DNA of 64,000 bases from an uncultured Rhodocyclaceae bacterium (GTDB lineage: Bacteria; Pseudomonadota; Gammaproteobacteria; Burkholderiales; Rhodocyclaceae), in the NCBI GenBank assembly GCA_907163225.1, contig OU015322.1, positions 2,643,001 through 2,707,000 on the forward strand. The letters run 5' to 3'. Under the pieces are notes generated by a model. It did no database searches and had not been told where the DNA came from. It worked only from the letters and a program-made list of their open reading frames with translations. The position numbers were made by a program, and so were the translations under genes. Shown piece by piece: positions 33,498 to 42,419 of the stretch; the stretch's first letter is position 1, and each line of letters begins with the position of its first letter.

Positions 33498-36332
33498 ATG
33501 GCCGAACCGCTCAAAATTATCCGCCGCCTCAACGAAGTCGCCACCGATTACGCCGTGTTCGAGCGCGATCAGGTGCTGACCGAAACGCAACTGAACAGCG
33601 TGGTCGAATACCTCGACGACCAGAGCCGCCTGACGCGCACGCAACTGCTCGGCATCGGCATCGTCGGCGGCCTGTGGCCGACGCTTGGCAAAGAGCGACT
33701 GGTCGTCAGCAAGGGTGTTGGCGTGACCAGCGATGGTGACCTGATCGGTTTGGCGGCCGACACGGTTTTCGATCGCTGGCTACCATACGACGAAAACGCC
33801 CCGGCCTACGATTTGTTCTACGACGGCGAGAAGATGTTCCCGCTGATCGAATTGTTGGCCGCTGACGACAAGCGCGAGGGGAAGCTGCTGGCCGAAATCC
33901 CCGAATCGCTGGAAAAAATGGTCGCTGTCGCTTTCATGGAAAGCTACGAGAACGATCCCGATCTGTGCACCGGCGGCGATTGCGACAACCGGGGGCGTAC
34001 CGCCAAGAACACCCAGCGCCTGCTGCTGATCAACCGCGAAATTGCCGGAAAATTCGGGTTGACCGCAGGATTCAGCACCGGGGCCGAACTGGCCCGGGCT
34101 TTGCCACGCGTTCGCGCCAGCCGTGTTGATCTGGGCACCGGCAGCGATGCCAAGGTCGATGTCACCACCGCCGAGCTGTTCGCTGCCCGCTATCGCACGG
34201 CCGCCAACAGCAGCTTCAAGGCGCTGCACGAGGCTGCCCGGCGGCTCATTGAGCGGATTGGCGATGGCGCTGCGCTGGGCCTGCCCAGCCCGGTCGGCTG
34301 GACGGCCGGCCTGGAAAAACACCTGAATGCCTTGCAGGCGACGGTGGGTGGCATCCAGTATTTTCATGACCACGCCAAGGATCTGGTGGCGCTCTGGAAC
34401 GACCTGCGCGCCGCCTTGTTCGCAGACGACGGCGTGCTCTGTCCGACCAGCGAGGCTTTTCCCAAGCACCTGCTGCTCGGTGCGCTGGCCGATCCTGCCG
34501 TTGATCGCATCGGCTGCTACCCGGCGCCGTGGCTGGCTGGCGGCATGGTCGAGCGGCAGCGGGTGGTCCGCCTGATGCGCCAGTTTTCCCGCTTGCTCGA
34601 AGCCTTCGAGCTACCCAAGGCGCAGATTCCCAAGATCGTCCCCAGCCGGCGCGAGAGCGCTTCGCTCGACGAACGAGCCATTCCGGCCTATTACAAGGCC
34701 GACGCCGGCCTGCGCGAAGGCTGGAACGAGACCCGCCGACAACGAGGCGAGAGCGAGGACAACACCGGCTACCACTGGACGCAGGCGACTGACCTGAAAC
34801 CCTTCCTGCCCGAAGCGCCACCGGCCGAAAGGCAGTTGCCCGATCCATTTCAGGCTGATCAGGGCAGCAACGATTTCTACCGCATCGAGGGCTTTCTTGG
34901 CCTCAAGGCCGACGTCGCCGAACCGGCCATCGAAAAGCTGATCCGCCAGCGCAACCTGCCGATTTCGGTGATCAGTGCGCTGACCCACAACCAGCGTCAA
35001 TTCATCATCCGCGGTCCGAAGTTCAAGAAGACCAGCCTGCACAGTTTTCACTACCTGTTGCGCCAGGATCTGACCAGTCATCTCAAGGACAACATTGCCT
35101 ACAGCGGCCGGCTGATCGAGGACGTGAAGAAAGCGCAAACCGACTGGGCCACCGACGAGGATCGCAAGCTCAAGGCGGGCGGGACTTTCACTCAGCATGT
35201 CGCGCTGACCGCCGACTACGCCAAGCCCATCGAGAACGCCAAGGCCCAGCTCGAAGCGGCCGACACCGATCTGATCGGCAGCGCCACCAAGCCCGGGCTG
35301 CTCGCTGCCCGCAGCTACAAGGGCTTCGTCGCGCAGGACAGAACCATTCGCGAACGACTGAGCACGGTGGTCGTCGGCGCCGCCACCGCCAAGGCCAACC
35401 TCGGCCACGTGACGCGCAACGACATCGTGTCGCCGCTCGATGCCTTTGCCGGGTCGAAGAGCCACCTGTGGGTGGACTGGCTGGGTGACATCCTGAAAAA
35501 ACGCGAGGACGACCAGAAGGACAGACTGCTGCTGACCAACATGCTGAACGAGCATCCGGGCCTCGAACATGCCGGCGGCGTTGTGCCCGGCGGCACCTTC
35601 GTGCTGGTCTACAACGATGCCGGCGTGGTCATCGGCGACCTGATGCTGCCGTACTGGATCGACGACAACGACGAAAGCGACTTTGACGAGCCGGTGCTGA
35701 CGCTGCCCGACATCAGCGTTCGTCTGCCCAAGGATCTGCTGCCGATCAAGTTCATCAAGCCGCTCGATTTGAGCTTCGACGACTTCAAGGTGATCAAAAT
35801 TGCACCCGAGATCAAGCTCCAGGAAAACTACAGCAGCTTCTTCCAGAAATCACTCGGCTCGCTCGGCGATGTGCTGAAGAACACCAAGGCGGTTGCGGGT
35901 GCCGATGTCGCCGGTACCAAGTCGGCGACCAGCGACCGCTACATGGAACAGATGCTGGCCATCGTCAAGGGCCAGCAGGCGCAGGTCAAGGGCTTGCGCG
36001 AGGTGGCCGGCGATGACCGCGTGCCGGCCGATACGCGGGAAAAGGCGGCGGCTCAGGCCAAGGAGATTGAAGCGCAACTGGCTGTTTCGGTCGGCACGAC
36101 CGTCGAGTATTTCGCTGTCGCTGCGCCCGAAAGCGTGCGCTTCGAGGCCGACAAGGCGACGGTTTACGAGACAGTTGGTTCGGCAATCAACATGGTCACC
36201 GACAAAGACGCCAGCGCCAAGTTGCAGACCAATCTCAAGCAGACAGCTGTCACAGCCGACAAGCTGAAGACAGGTAGTTCGGCCGTGGTCGTTACCCAGG
36301 TGATGACCAACGCCGGCTTCCGCGTCGGCTGA
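33498..36332 (+). CDS. Unassigned large eCIS protein, 944 residues
   Basis: 944 residues, GGGAGC ribosome site before the ATG. The N-terminus reads EPLKIIRRLNEVATDYAVFE, then a QLNSVVEYLDDQSRLTRTQL helix and GIGIVGGLWPTL. Later parts include long helical stretches and cysteines at CTGGDCDNRG. There is no signal peptide, membrane helix or catalytic motif that I recognise. It occupies the place of the tail-fibre gene (Pvc13) between Pvc12 and the tape measure, so a fibre, baseplate-peripheral or chaperone role is inferred. A copy of the dispersed element encodes residues near 180-190 (GKFGLTAGF). Confidence 0.8.
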   Translation: MAEPLKIIRRLNEVATDYAVFERDQVLTETQLNSVVEYLDDQSRLTRTQLLGIGIVGGLWPTLGKERLVVSKGVGVTSDGDLIGLAADTVFDRWLPYDENAPAYDLFYDGEKMFPLIELLAADDKREGKLLAEIPESLEKMVAVAFMESYENDPDLCTGGDCDNRGRTAKNTQRLLLINREIAGKFGLTAGFSTGAELARALPRVRASRVDLGTGSDAKVDVTTAELFAARYRTAANSSFKALHEAARRLIERIGDGAALGLPSPVGWTAGLEKHLNALQATVGGIQYFHDHAKDLVALWNDLRAALFADDGVLCPTSEAFPKHLLLGALADPAVDRIGCYPAPWLAGGMVERQRVVRLMRQFSRLLEAFELPKAQIPKIVPSRRESASLDERAIPAYYKADAGLREGWNETRRQRGESEDNTGYHWTQATDLKPFLPEAPPAERQLPDPFQADQGSNDFYRIEGFLGLKADVAEPAIEKLIRQRNLPISVISALTHNQRQFIIRGPKFKKTSLHSFHYLLRQDLTSHLKDNIAYSGRLIEDVKKAQTDWATDEDRKLKAGGTFTQHVALTADYAKPIENAKAQLEAADTDLIGSATKPGLLAARSYKGFVAQDRTIRERLSTVVVGAATAKANLGHVTRNDIVSPLDAFAGSKSHLWVDWLGDILKKREDDQKDRLLLTNMLNEHPGLEHAGGVVPGGTFVLVYNDAGVVIGDLMLPYWIDDNDESDFDEPVLTLPDISVRLPKDLLPIKFIKPLDLSFDDFKVIKIAPEIKLQENYSSFFQKSLGSLGDVLKNTKAVAGADVAGTKSATSDRYMEQMLAIVKGQQAQVKGLREVAGDDRVPADTREKAAAQAKEIEAQLAVSVGTTVEYFAVAAPESVRFEADKATVYETVGSAINMVTDKDASAKLQTNLKQTAVTADKLKTGSSAVVVTQVMTNAGFRVG
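34039..34070 (-). repeat. CGGTCRACC element, copy 9, inside the 944-residue gene
   Basis: Core variant GGGTTGACCG (34056-34065), with GAAAATTC and GAAATT tracts to its left. It encodes KFGLTAG. Confidence 0.7.
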
Positions 36333-36345
36333 TTGGAACGCAGCC

Positions 36346-37803
36346 ATGAGCGTCACGCACCGCATCCGTCGCCAGCGCTGGCAGGTCACCACTGCCAGCG
36401 CAGCCGATGCCTTTGCACTGCGCACGGCCCTGCGCCGTGAAAACGAGCTCAACCTGCTGCCGGCGCTGGAAAGTGCCTTTGCTGCACTCGACAGCGGGGA
36501 GCGGGAAATCCATTTGCCGCGCCTCGAACTGTCGGTTCGCATTTCATCACCCGAACGCCTGGCCGAGGAGCTGCCGGCCAAGCTGGCCGAGGCGGCGCGA
36601 CATGCCCTGGCCGAAGCGGTTGCCGCCGAGCCGGAAAGGTCTGCGTCCGTTTCGCGTGACCTGACGTTAGCCGGGCGCCTGCGCCGTTACCTGAGCAGCG
36701 GCCAGGTCGAATGGTTCGATGCCGAGCGCGAGATCGCCGAACTGCAAACGCAACTGGCGGACGAAGCCCGGCTGTGGAGCGCCTCGCCGGAAGCCGCGTG
36801 GCCCTGCCTGCTGGCCGATTTGCCGCCCGGCGCTCAGGCGCGGGCCGATGCCTTCTTCCGTTTTTTGCAACTGCTCGATGCCGGCGACCGCCTGCGCTGG
36901 TGGGAATTCGCGGCCAGCCTCGCCGCCGCCCATGACGGTGAATCGCCGGCCCGATTGGCGCTGCTGCGCCAGATGGCAGCGACGCGCCCGGCCGACCATG
37001 CGCTGCGCTTGCAGGCGCTCGGCTTGCTGGCACTGTCGGCCGATCTGGTACGTTCCTGCGGCCAGCGCAGCGACGGTGTGCCGGTGGCGCAGTCCTGTGT
37101 CGAGCAGTTGGAAACGCTTGCTACCGTCGACCGGAAAAACTGGCTGAAAATCGAAAGCTGGTTTGCGGGTGAAGCCGGCTTGCCAGCGGAAAACCCCGAC
37201 AAGAGCGGCCGGCATGCAGCCGGGCCAGCGCTGGCACCTGAGCAAATTTTGGCGAATTCTCCGGTTGACCGTGGATTCGTCCTCGGTCTGCCCTTGCGCT
37301 CGGCCGGGCTGATCCTGCTTTATCCCTACCTGCCGCGCCTGTTCTCGGCGCTCGGCTGGGTCGACGCCGGTCATCCGTCGGGCGAGCCCTTCCCGTGGGC
37401 CAATCTGCCGCGCGCCGCGGCGCTGCTCAACTGGCTGGCCACCGGCCGTGACGAACCGTTTGAATTTGAACTGGGCACCGCCAAGCTGCTGCTCGGACTC
37501 AATCCGGACGACGCGTTGCCGGTTGCCGCCGGCCTGCTCGGCGACACCGAACGGGAAGAGGGCAAAGCCCTGCTTGGCGCCGTCGTCCAGCACTGGTCGG
37601 CACTCGGCCAGACCAGCATGGCCGGCCTGCGCCTCGCCTTTCTGCAGCGCGGCGGCCTGCTCTACCCGGCACCTGACGGCTGGCTGTTGCGGCCGCAAGC
37701 TGAAACCTTCGACCTCCTGCTCGACCGCCTGCCCTGGGGCATCTCCATCATTCGCCTGCCCTGGATGCAACGCAGTCTCCACACCGAATGGCTGAGCACC
37801 TGA
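36346..37803 (+). CDS. eCIS tape measure protein (CIS_TMP, Pvc14-like)
   Basis: 485 residues. It opens with VTHRIRRQRWQVTTASAADAFAL and LNLLPALESAFAALDSGERE, the contractile injection system tape-measure N-terminal pattern. The C-terminal part has GLPLRSAGLILLYPYLPRLF and ends with WGISIIRLPWMQRSLHTEWL, the family ending. The variable middle would set tube length. Two copies of the dispersed element fall in this gene (cores 37124 and 37262), 138 bases apart and in opposite orientation, encoding ATVDRKNW and SPVDRGF. The stop overlaps the ATPase start by 16 bases. Confidence 0.88.
   Translation: MSVTHRIRRQRWQVTTASAADAFALRTALRRENELNLLPALESAFAALDSGEREIHLPRLELSVRISSPERLAEELPAKLAEAARHALAEAVAAEPERSASVSRDLTLAGRLRRYLSSGQVEWFDAEREIAELQTQLADEARLWSASPEAAWPCLLADLPPGAQARADAFFRFLQLLDAGDRLRWWEFAASLAAAHDGESPARLALLRQMAATRPADHALRLQALGLLALSADLVRSCGQRSDGVPVAQSCVEQLETLATVDRKNWLKIESWFAGEAGLPAENPDKSGRHAAGPALAPEQILANSPVDRGFVLGLPLRSAGLILLYPYLPRLFSALGWVDAGHPSGEPFPWANLPRAAALLNWLATGRDEPFEFELGTAKLLLGLNPDDALPVAAGLLGDTEREEGKALLGAVVQHWSALGQTSMAGLRLAFLQRGGLLYPAPDGWLLRPQAETFDLLLDRLPWGISIIRLPWMQRSLHTEWLST
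37121..37154 (+). repeat. CGGTCRACC element, copy 10, inside the tape measure gene
   Basis: Core variant CCGTCGACCG (37124-37133), then GAAAAAC and GAAAATCG. It encodes ATVDRKNW. Confidence 0.82.
37243..37275 (-). repeat. CGGTCRACC element, copy 11, inside the tape measure gene
   Basis: Core CGGTTGACCG (37262-37271), with GAATTC and CAAATTTT tracts to its left. It encodes SPVDRGF. Confidence 0.85.
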
Positions 37804-39134
37804 ACGCCACAGCCCGCGATCTCGACGCCGACCTTGGCTGGCTGGCGGCGCTGTTGCAGCATCGTCTCGACACCTACTTCGCCGAAAAGCCGGCCAGCCC
37901 GCCCTTGCCCGGTGACCGCGCGCCGCCGATGCTCGACGACAGCCCTTCGCCCTACGCCGACTTTCTGCGCCGCCACGCTTTAACGGCTGACGAGCGTGCG
38001 GTCATGCTGCTCGCGCTGGCCCCGTTGCTCCGGCCGCAATTGCTCGATGTGCTGTGGGCGCGCAATCCGGCCAGCCAGCGCGGCTACAGCGAATTCGGCG
38101 GCGTGCAGGGCACCGCTTCGGGGCATTTCATCCCGACCGGCGAGACTGCCTGTTTTCTGCTGGCCGGCGACGCGCTGCCCGAGCGTCTGCGCGCCATCCA
38201 TTGGCTGACTCAGGGCGAAACGCTGCTTTCCGGCGATGTCTTGCTGCCCCTGGCGCAGCCGCCCGGTGAATCTGTTTTGGCCGGCCGCCTGCAGCCAGCG
38301 CCAACCCTGCTCGCCTTGTTCAATCTGGACGCGCCGGGCAGCGAGGCCGACTCCCTACCGGCCCAGCGCGTCACGACCGGCCTGAACTGGCCTGATCTGG
38401 TCCTGCCACCGGCGACTCTGGCCCATCTGGAAGAGGTGCGCGACTGGCTGGCGCACGGCGAAACGCTGCTCCACACGCTGGGCATGGCGGCCCGCGTGCG
38501 CCCCGGCTACACCTGCCTGTTCTACGGCCCGCCGGGCACCGGCAAGACCTTGTCGGCCTGTCTGCTCGGCAAGCTGTGCGAGCGCGAGGTGCATCGCGTC
38601 GACCTGTCGATGGTCGTTTCCAAGTACATCGGCGAGACCGAAAAGAACCTGGCCCGCGTTTTCGACCTGGCTGAACAGCGTGGCTGGATACTGTTCTTCG
38701 ACGAAGCAGACGCCCTGTTCGGCCAGCGCACCCGTGTCGACAGCGCGCACGACCGCTACGCCAACCAGGAGGTCAGCTACCTGCTGCAACGGATCGAGGA
38801 TTTCCCCGGCGTCGTCATCCTGTCATCCAACCTGCGCGGCAATATTGATGACGCCTTCACCCGGCGTTTCCAGTCGGTGATCGCCTTCCCGATGCCGGCG
38901 GCCGAGGAGCGCTACCGGCTATGGACGGAGTCGCTGCCGGCCTTGCTCGAACAGGACGTCGATCTCGACTTCGTTCGTCTGGCCGAGAAGCATGAGATTT
39001 CCGGCGGCACCATCATCAACGTCATCCGCTACGCCGCATTGCGCAGCTTGGTTCGTGGAGACCGGCGTCTGGCGGCGGAAGACATCAACGACGGACTGCG
39101 TCGCGAGTTGCAGAAGGAGGGCCGGGGCTTCTGA
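37788..39134 (+). CDS. eCIS AAA+ ATPase (Pvc15/Afp15-like)
   Basis: 448 residues. The C-terminal AAA+ domain has Walker A GPPGTGKT (residues 247-254), Walker B ILFFDEADALFG, a sensor VVILSSNLRGNID and arginine finger region AFTRRFQSVIAF. The N-terminal 200 residues are the family-specific domain (DDSPSPYADFLRRHALTADE). In PVC this ATPase is needed for loading or stability of effectors and is found in every eCIS cluster. It directly precedes the predicted payload. Confidence 0.95.
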   Translation: MAEHLNATARDLDADLGWLAALLQHRLDTYFAEKPASPPLPGDRAPPMLDDSPSPYADFLRRHALTADERAVMLLALAPLLRPQLLDVLWARNPASQRGYSEFGGVQGTASGHFIPTGETACFLLAGDALPERLRAIHWLTQGETLLSGDVLLPLAQPPGESVLAGRLQPAPTLLALFNLDAPGSEADSLPAQRVTTGLNWPDLVLPPATLAHLEEVRDWLAHGETLLHTLGMAARVRPGYTCLFYGPPGTGKTLSACLLGKLCEREVHRVDLSMVVSKYIGETEKNLARVFDLAEQRGWILFFDEADALFGQRTRVDSAHDRYANQEVSYLLQRIEDFPGVVILSSNLRGNIDDAFTRRFQSVIAFPMPAAEERYRLWTESLPALLEQDVDLDFVRLAEKHEISGGTIINVIRYAALRSLVRGDRRLAAEDINDGLRRELQKEGRGF

Positions 39135-39212
39135 CCGGTAAGGCCATGTGCTGCAAACATCCCATCGTCGCTTCTGAAACGCGCCTGCCAGGCCCGGACT
39201 GAGCCGAACGCC

Positions 39213-42200
39213 ATGGAAGCCGCTGCCCGCCTCGTCAATCGCCCGTCGCCGCCAATGCCGGCCGCTGCCGTCAAGGTGGCCGAGCCGGCGGTGGCGCAGG
39301 CCTCGCCGATCCGCGTTCAGTGCCAGAGCCTGCGCGTCTCGGCACCCGGCGATGCGGCCGAGGTCGAGGCCCGGCATGTGGCGCGCAGCATCGTCAGCAT
39401 GCCGCTTACGGCAGCGGCGCGCCCGGCCAGCGTGCTCAGCCCACCGACGCTGCATCGAGCCACCCCGGTGCGGGGGCCAGCCGTTGCCGTGCCCGTTCCG
39501 GTGCGGGCCAGTCCGCCGCCGGTAGCCAGCGGGGGCGAGCCGCTGCCCGAGGCGGTACGTCAGGACATGGAGCCACGGTTCGGCGCTGATTTCAGCGCTG
39601 TCCGCATTCATCGTGATGCCCGCGCCGCGCAGGCCAGCAGCGCCCTCAACGCCGCGGCTTTTACCGTTGGCAACCAGATCCACTTCGGTGCCGGCCAGTT
39701 CAACCCGACCAGTGGTGAAGGGCGAGAACTGCTCGCCCACGAACTGACGCACACCATCCAGCAAGGCGCCGCACCCCAGGCGCAGCGGCCGCTGCAACAG
39801 ATGATCCAGCGCAGCCCCGCGCCGCAGGTCAGCGAACGAAGCCCGCCGGCCGTGCAGCGTCTCGGCCTTGGCGACGCGCTGAATTTCTTCGCCGAGCACG
39901 CCAATTTCATCCCCGGCTTCCGCATGTTCACGCTGGTCCTTGGCCGAAACCCGATCAACATGCAGGCCGTAGACCGCTCGCCGGGCAACCTGCTGCGCGC
40001 CGTCGTCGAGCTGATGCCGGGCGGCGCTTTGATCACCCGGGCGCTCGACGGTTACGGCATCATCGACCGCGTTGCCGGCTGGGTGCAGCAGCAGATGAAC
40101 AGCCTCGGGCTGGTCGCCGGCAGCATCCGCCAGGCGGTCGACCGCTTCCTGGATTCGCTGAGCTGGACCGACATCTTCGATCTGGGCGGCGTCTGGGAGC
40201 GGGCCAAACGCATCGTCACCGAACCAATCGCGCGCATCACCAGCTTTGTCGGCAATCTGGTCTCCGGCATCCTCCAGTTCATCCGCGATGCCGTGCTGCG
40301 GCCGCTGGCCGGGCTGGCGCAAGGGACGCGCGGCTGGGATCTGCTCTGCGCCGTGCTCGGCCGCAACCCGATCACTGGCGAGGCGGTGCCGCGCACGGCC
40401 GAAACGCTGATTGGCGGCTTCATGCGACTGATCGGCCAGGAAGAAGTCTGGCGCAATTTGCAGGAAAGCCGTGCCGTGCCGCGCGCCATGGCCTGGTTCC
40501 AGGGGGCTCTGGCTGGTCTGATGGGCTTTGTCACAGCTTTGCCCGGCCTGTTCATGGATACGCTGCGCAGCCTCGGCATTGGCGATCTGCTGACACCGGT
40601 CCAGACTTTCGGGCGCATTGTCCGCGTCTTTGGCGATTTCGCCGGGCGTTTCGTCGGCTGGGCGGGGGCGCAGGTGATGAACCTGCTCGAAATTATCTTC
40701 GACGTCGTCGCGCCGGCCATCATGCCCTACCTTCGCCGGGCGGCCGGGGCTTTCCGAACCATCGTCGCCAACCCCATCGCCTTCGTGCGCAATCTTGTCC
40801 GGGCAGGCATCCAGGGCTTCCGTCAGTTCGCCAGCAACATCCTGAACCACCTGCGCGCCGCGCTGGTCGGCTGGCTGACCGGGGCGCTGTCCGGTGCCAA
40901 TATCTACATCCCGCAGGCGCTGACCCTGCAGGAAATCATCAAGTTCGTGCTTAGCGTGCTCGGCCTGACCTGGCAGAACATCCGCGGCAAGCTGGTTCGC
41001 GTGGTGGGCGAAAGGGCGGTCGGGGCCATGGAAGCCGGCTTCGACATCATCGTGACGCTGGTTCGCGATGGCCCGGCTGCGGCCTGGGAACGCATCCGCG
41101 AAAGCCTCTCCAACCTGCGCGAAATGGTCATGGAGCAGATCATGGCCTTCGTCCAGACCAACATCGTGATGGCCGCCGTGACCCGCCTGGTGTCCATGCT
41201 CAACCCGGCCGGCGCCTTCATCCAGGCCATCATCGCCATCTACAACACGGTGATGTTCTTCGTCGAACGCCTGCGCCAGATCGCCCAGGTGGCCGGCGCC
41301 TTCATCGACTCGATCGCCGCCATCGCCGGCGGTGCCATTTCGGCGGCGGCCAGCCGTGTCGAACAGACCATGGGCGGACTATTGACGCTGGTCATCAGCT
41401 TCCTCGCCCGTCTGATCGGCCTCGGCCGGGTCAGCGATGCCGTCACCAACATCATCAATCGCATCCGGCAGCCCATCGACCGGGCGCTGGATCGTGTCGT
41501 CGAGTGGATCGCCAGCCTCGGCCGCCGTTTCCTGGCGCGCGATCCGTCGCCGACCAGTGCCGTGCGCGGGCCGGTGTTGGCCGCGCTGAACCGCGAAATG
41601 GCCGGGGCGCGTTCACTGGAGCAGGCCGAGCCGATTCTGCAACGGGTGGCGGCTCAGTTCCGCGACCAGGGCATTCGTCGCCTCAGTCTGTCGCCGGCCA
41701 ATGCCGACGGCGAAGTGCAGGTGCTGGCCGAGACCAATCCGACGGCGCCGCTCGCCTTGCTCCGGCCGCAGGGGGCGGTGCCGCGCGGGCGCAGCGTGCG
41801 GGCCAATATCGAGCTGACGCTGGCGCCGGGGCCGGCCGCCTTGCCAGCGCGTCCCGCTGCGAGCACGCCGCTTGGCGCAACGCCGGAGGGGGCGCGCAGC
41901 ACGACGGGCCGTAACGTCAGGAGCTTCAACGAACTCGATGCCGCGCATGAAGGCGCGACGACCCGCTCGGCACGCGGCCGGGCGATTGGCGGCATCGTGC
42001 TCGAACCGGACGCCAATCGCGTCCAGCTGGTGACCTGGAACACCGGCAGCCTCAACCCGGACACCGCCGGCAATCAGACCCACGCCGAGCGCCAGTTCGA
42101 CCACTGGGTCGAGCAGGTCGATGCGGTTGCCGAGGGGCGAACCTGGCTCGGCAGGGTCACCCGCGTGGACATGCATTTGCGCGACTACAGCCCGTGCGGC

Positions 42201-42419
42201 ATCTGCTGCAGCATGTTGCGCTCGACGCGGCGAAAATTCCCCAACGCCACTGCTGCCAACATCTATTGGTACCAGCTTTACACCGGACGCGGCGACCCGA
42301 CGCGCTGGCACAACCTGCGCGATCTGAGCCAATGGCAGTTGCACGCACCGGCCAGCGCCATGCCGATCGAGGGCAGCCAGAACGGAACGCTGGTGACGCT
42401 GGTGAATCTGCCGGGATAG
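39213..42419 (+). CDS. DUF4157 eCIS payload with C-terminal deaminase-type toxin domain
   Basis: 1068 residues. The first 100 residues are Pro/Ala-rich and disordered. A DUF4157 domain follows (about 110-190: PRFGADFSAVRIHRDARAA) with the zinc-protease motif HELTH at 176-180. The long middle (about 230-780) is strongly hydrophobic-amphipathic and helical, with two related segments starting LGRNPI near 245 and 381. The last about 150 residues carry H957-A-E959 (NQTHAERQF) and P994-C995-G-I-C998-C (YSPCGICCSM), the zinc signature of the cytidine-deaminase fold used by polymorphic toxins. It lies directly after the ATPase gene, where payload genes occur. The deaminase assignment is motif-based; the substrate is unknown, and no immunity gene is evident nearby. 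Confidence 0.85.
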   Translation: MEAAARLVNRPSPPMPAAAVKVAEPAVAQASPIRVQCQSLRVSAPGDAAEVEARHVARSIVSMPLTAAARPASVLSPPTLHRATPVRGPAVAVPVPVRASPPPVASGGEPLPEAVRQDMEPRFGADFSAVRIHRDARAAQASSALNAAAFTVGNQIHFGAGQFNPTSGEGRELLAHELTHTIQQGAAPQAQRPLQQMIQRSPAPQVSERSPPAVQRLGLGDALNFFAEHANFIPGFRMFTLVLGRNPINMQAVDRSPGNLLRAVVELMPGGALITRALDGYGIIDRVAGWVQQQMNSLGLVAGSIRQAVDRFLDSLSWTDIFDLGGVWERAKRIVTEPIARITSFVGNLVSGILQFIRDAVLRPLAGLAQGTRGWDLLCAVLGRNPITGEAVPRTAETLIGGFMRLIGQEEVWRNLQESRAVPRAMAWFQGALAGLMGFVTALPGLFMDTLRSLGIGDLLTPVQTFGRIVRVFGDFAGRFVGWAGAQVMNLLEIIFDVVAPAIMPYLRRAAGAFRTIVANPIAFVRNLVRAGIQGFRQFASNILNHLRAALVGWLTGALSGANIYIPQALTLQEIIKFVLSVLGLTWQNIRGKLVRVVGERAVGAMEAGFDIIVTLVRDGPAAAWERIRESLSNLREMVMEQIMAFVQTNIVMAAVTRLVSMLNPAGAFIQAIIAIYNTVMFFVERLRQIAQVAGAFIDSIAAIAGGAISAAASRVEQTMGGLLTLVISFLARLIGLGRVSDAVTNIINRIRQPIDRALDRVVEWIASLGRRFLARDPSPTSAVRGPVLAALNREMAGARSLEQAEPILQRVAAQFRDQGIRRLSLSPANADGEVQVLAETNPTAPLALLRPQGAVPRGRSVRANIELTLAPGPAALPARPAASTPLGATPEGARSTTGRNVRSFNELDAAHEGATTRSARGRAIGGIVLEPDANRVQLVTWNTGSLNPDTAGNQTHAERQFDHWVEQVDAVAEGRTWLGRVTRVDMHLRDYSPCGICCSMLRSTRRKFPNATAANIYWYQLYTGRGDPTRWHNLRDLSQWQLHAPASAMPIEGSQNGTLVTLVNLPG

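Noticed and set aside
38919-40850. A 643-residue minus-strand open frame opposite the ATPase and payload genes
   Set aside because: It is a shadow of GC-rich coding sequence. The plus-strand frames carry clear AAA+ and DUF4157 motifs.
19696-42419. Type VI secretion system or prophage
   Set aside because: No TssB/TssC pair, TssJLM membrane complex, ClpV, capsid, portal or terminase genes. The DUF4255, DUF5908, AAA+ and DUF4157 genes mark an eCIS.
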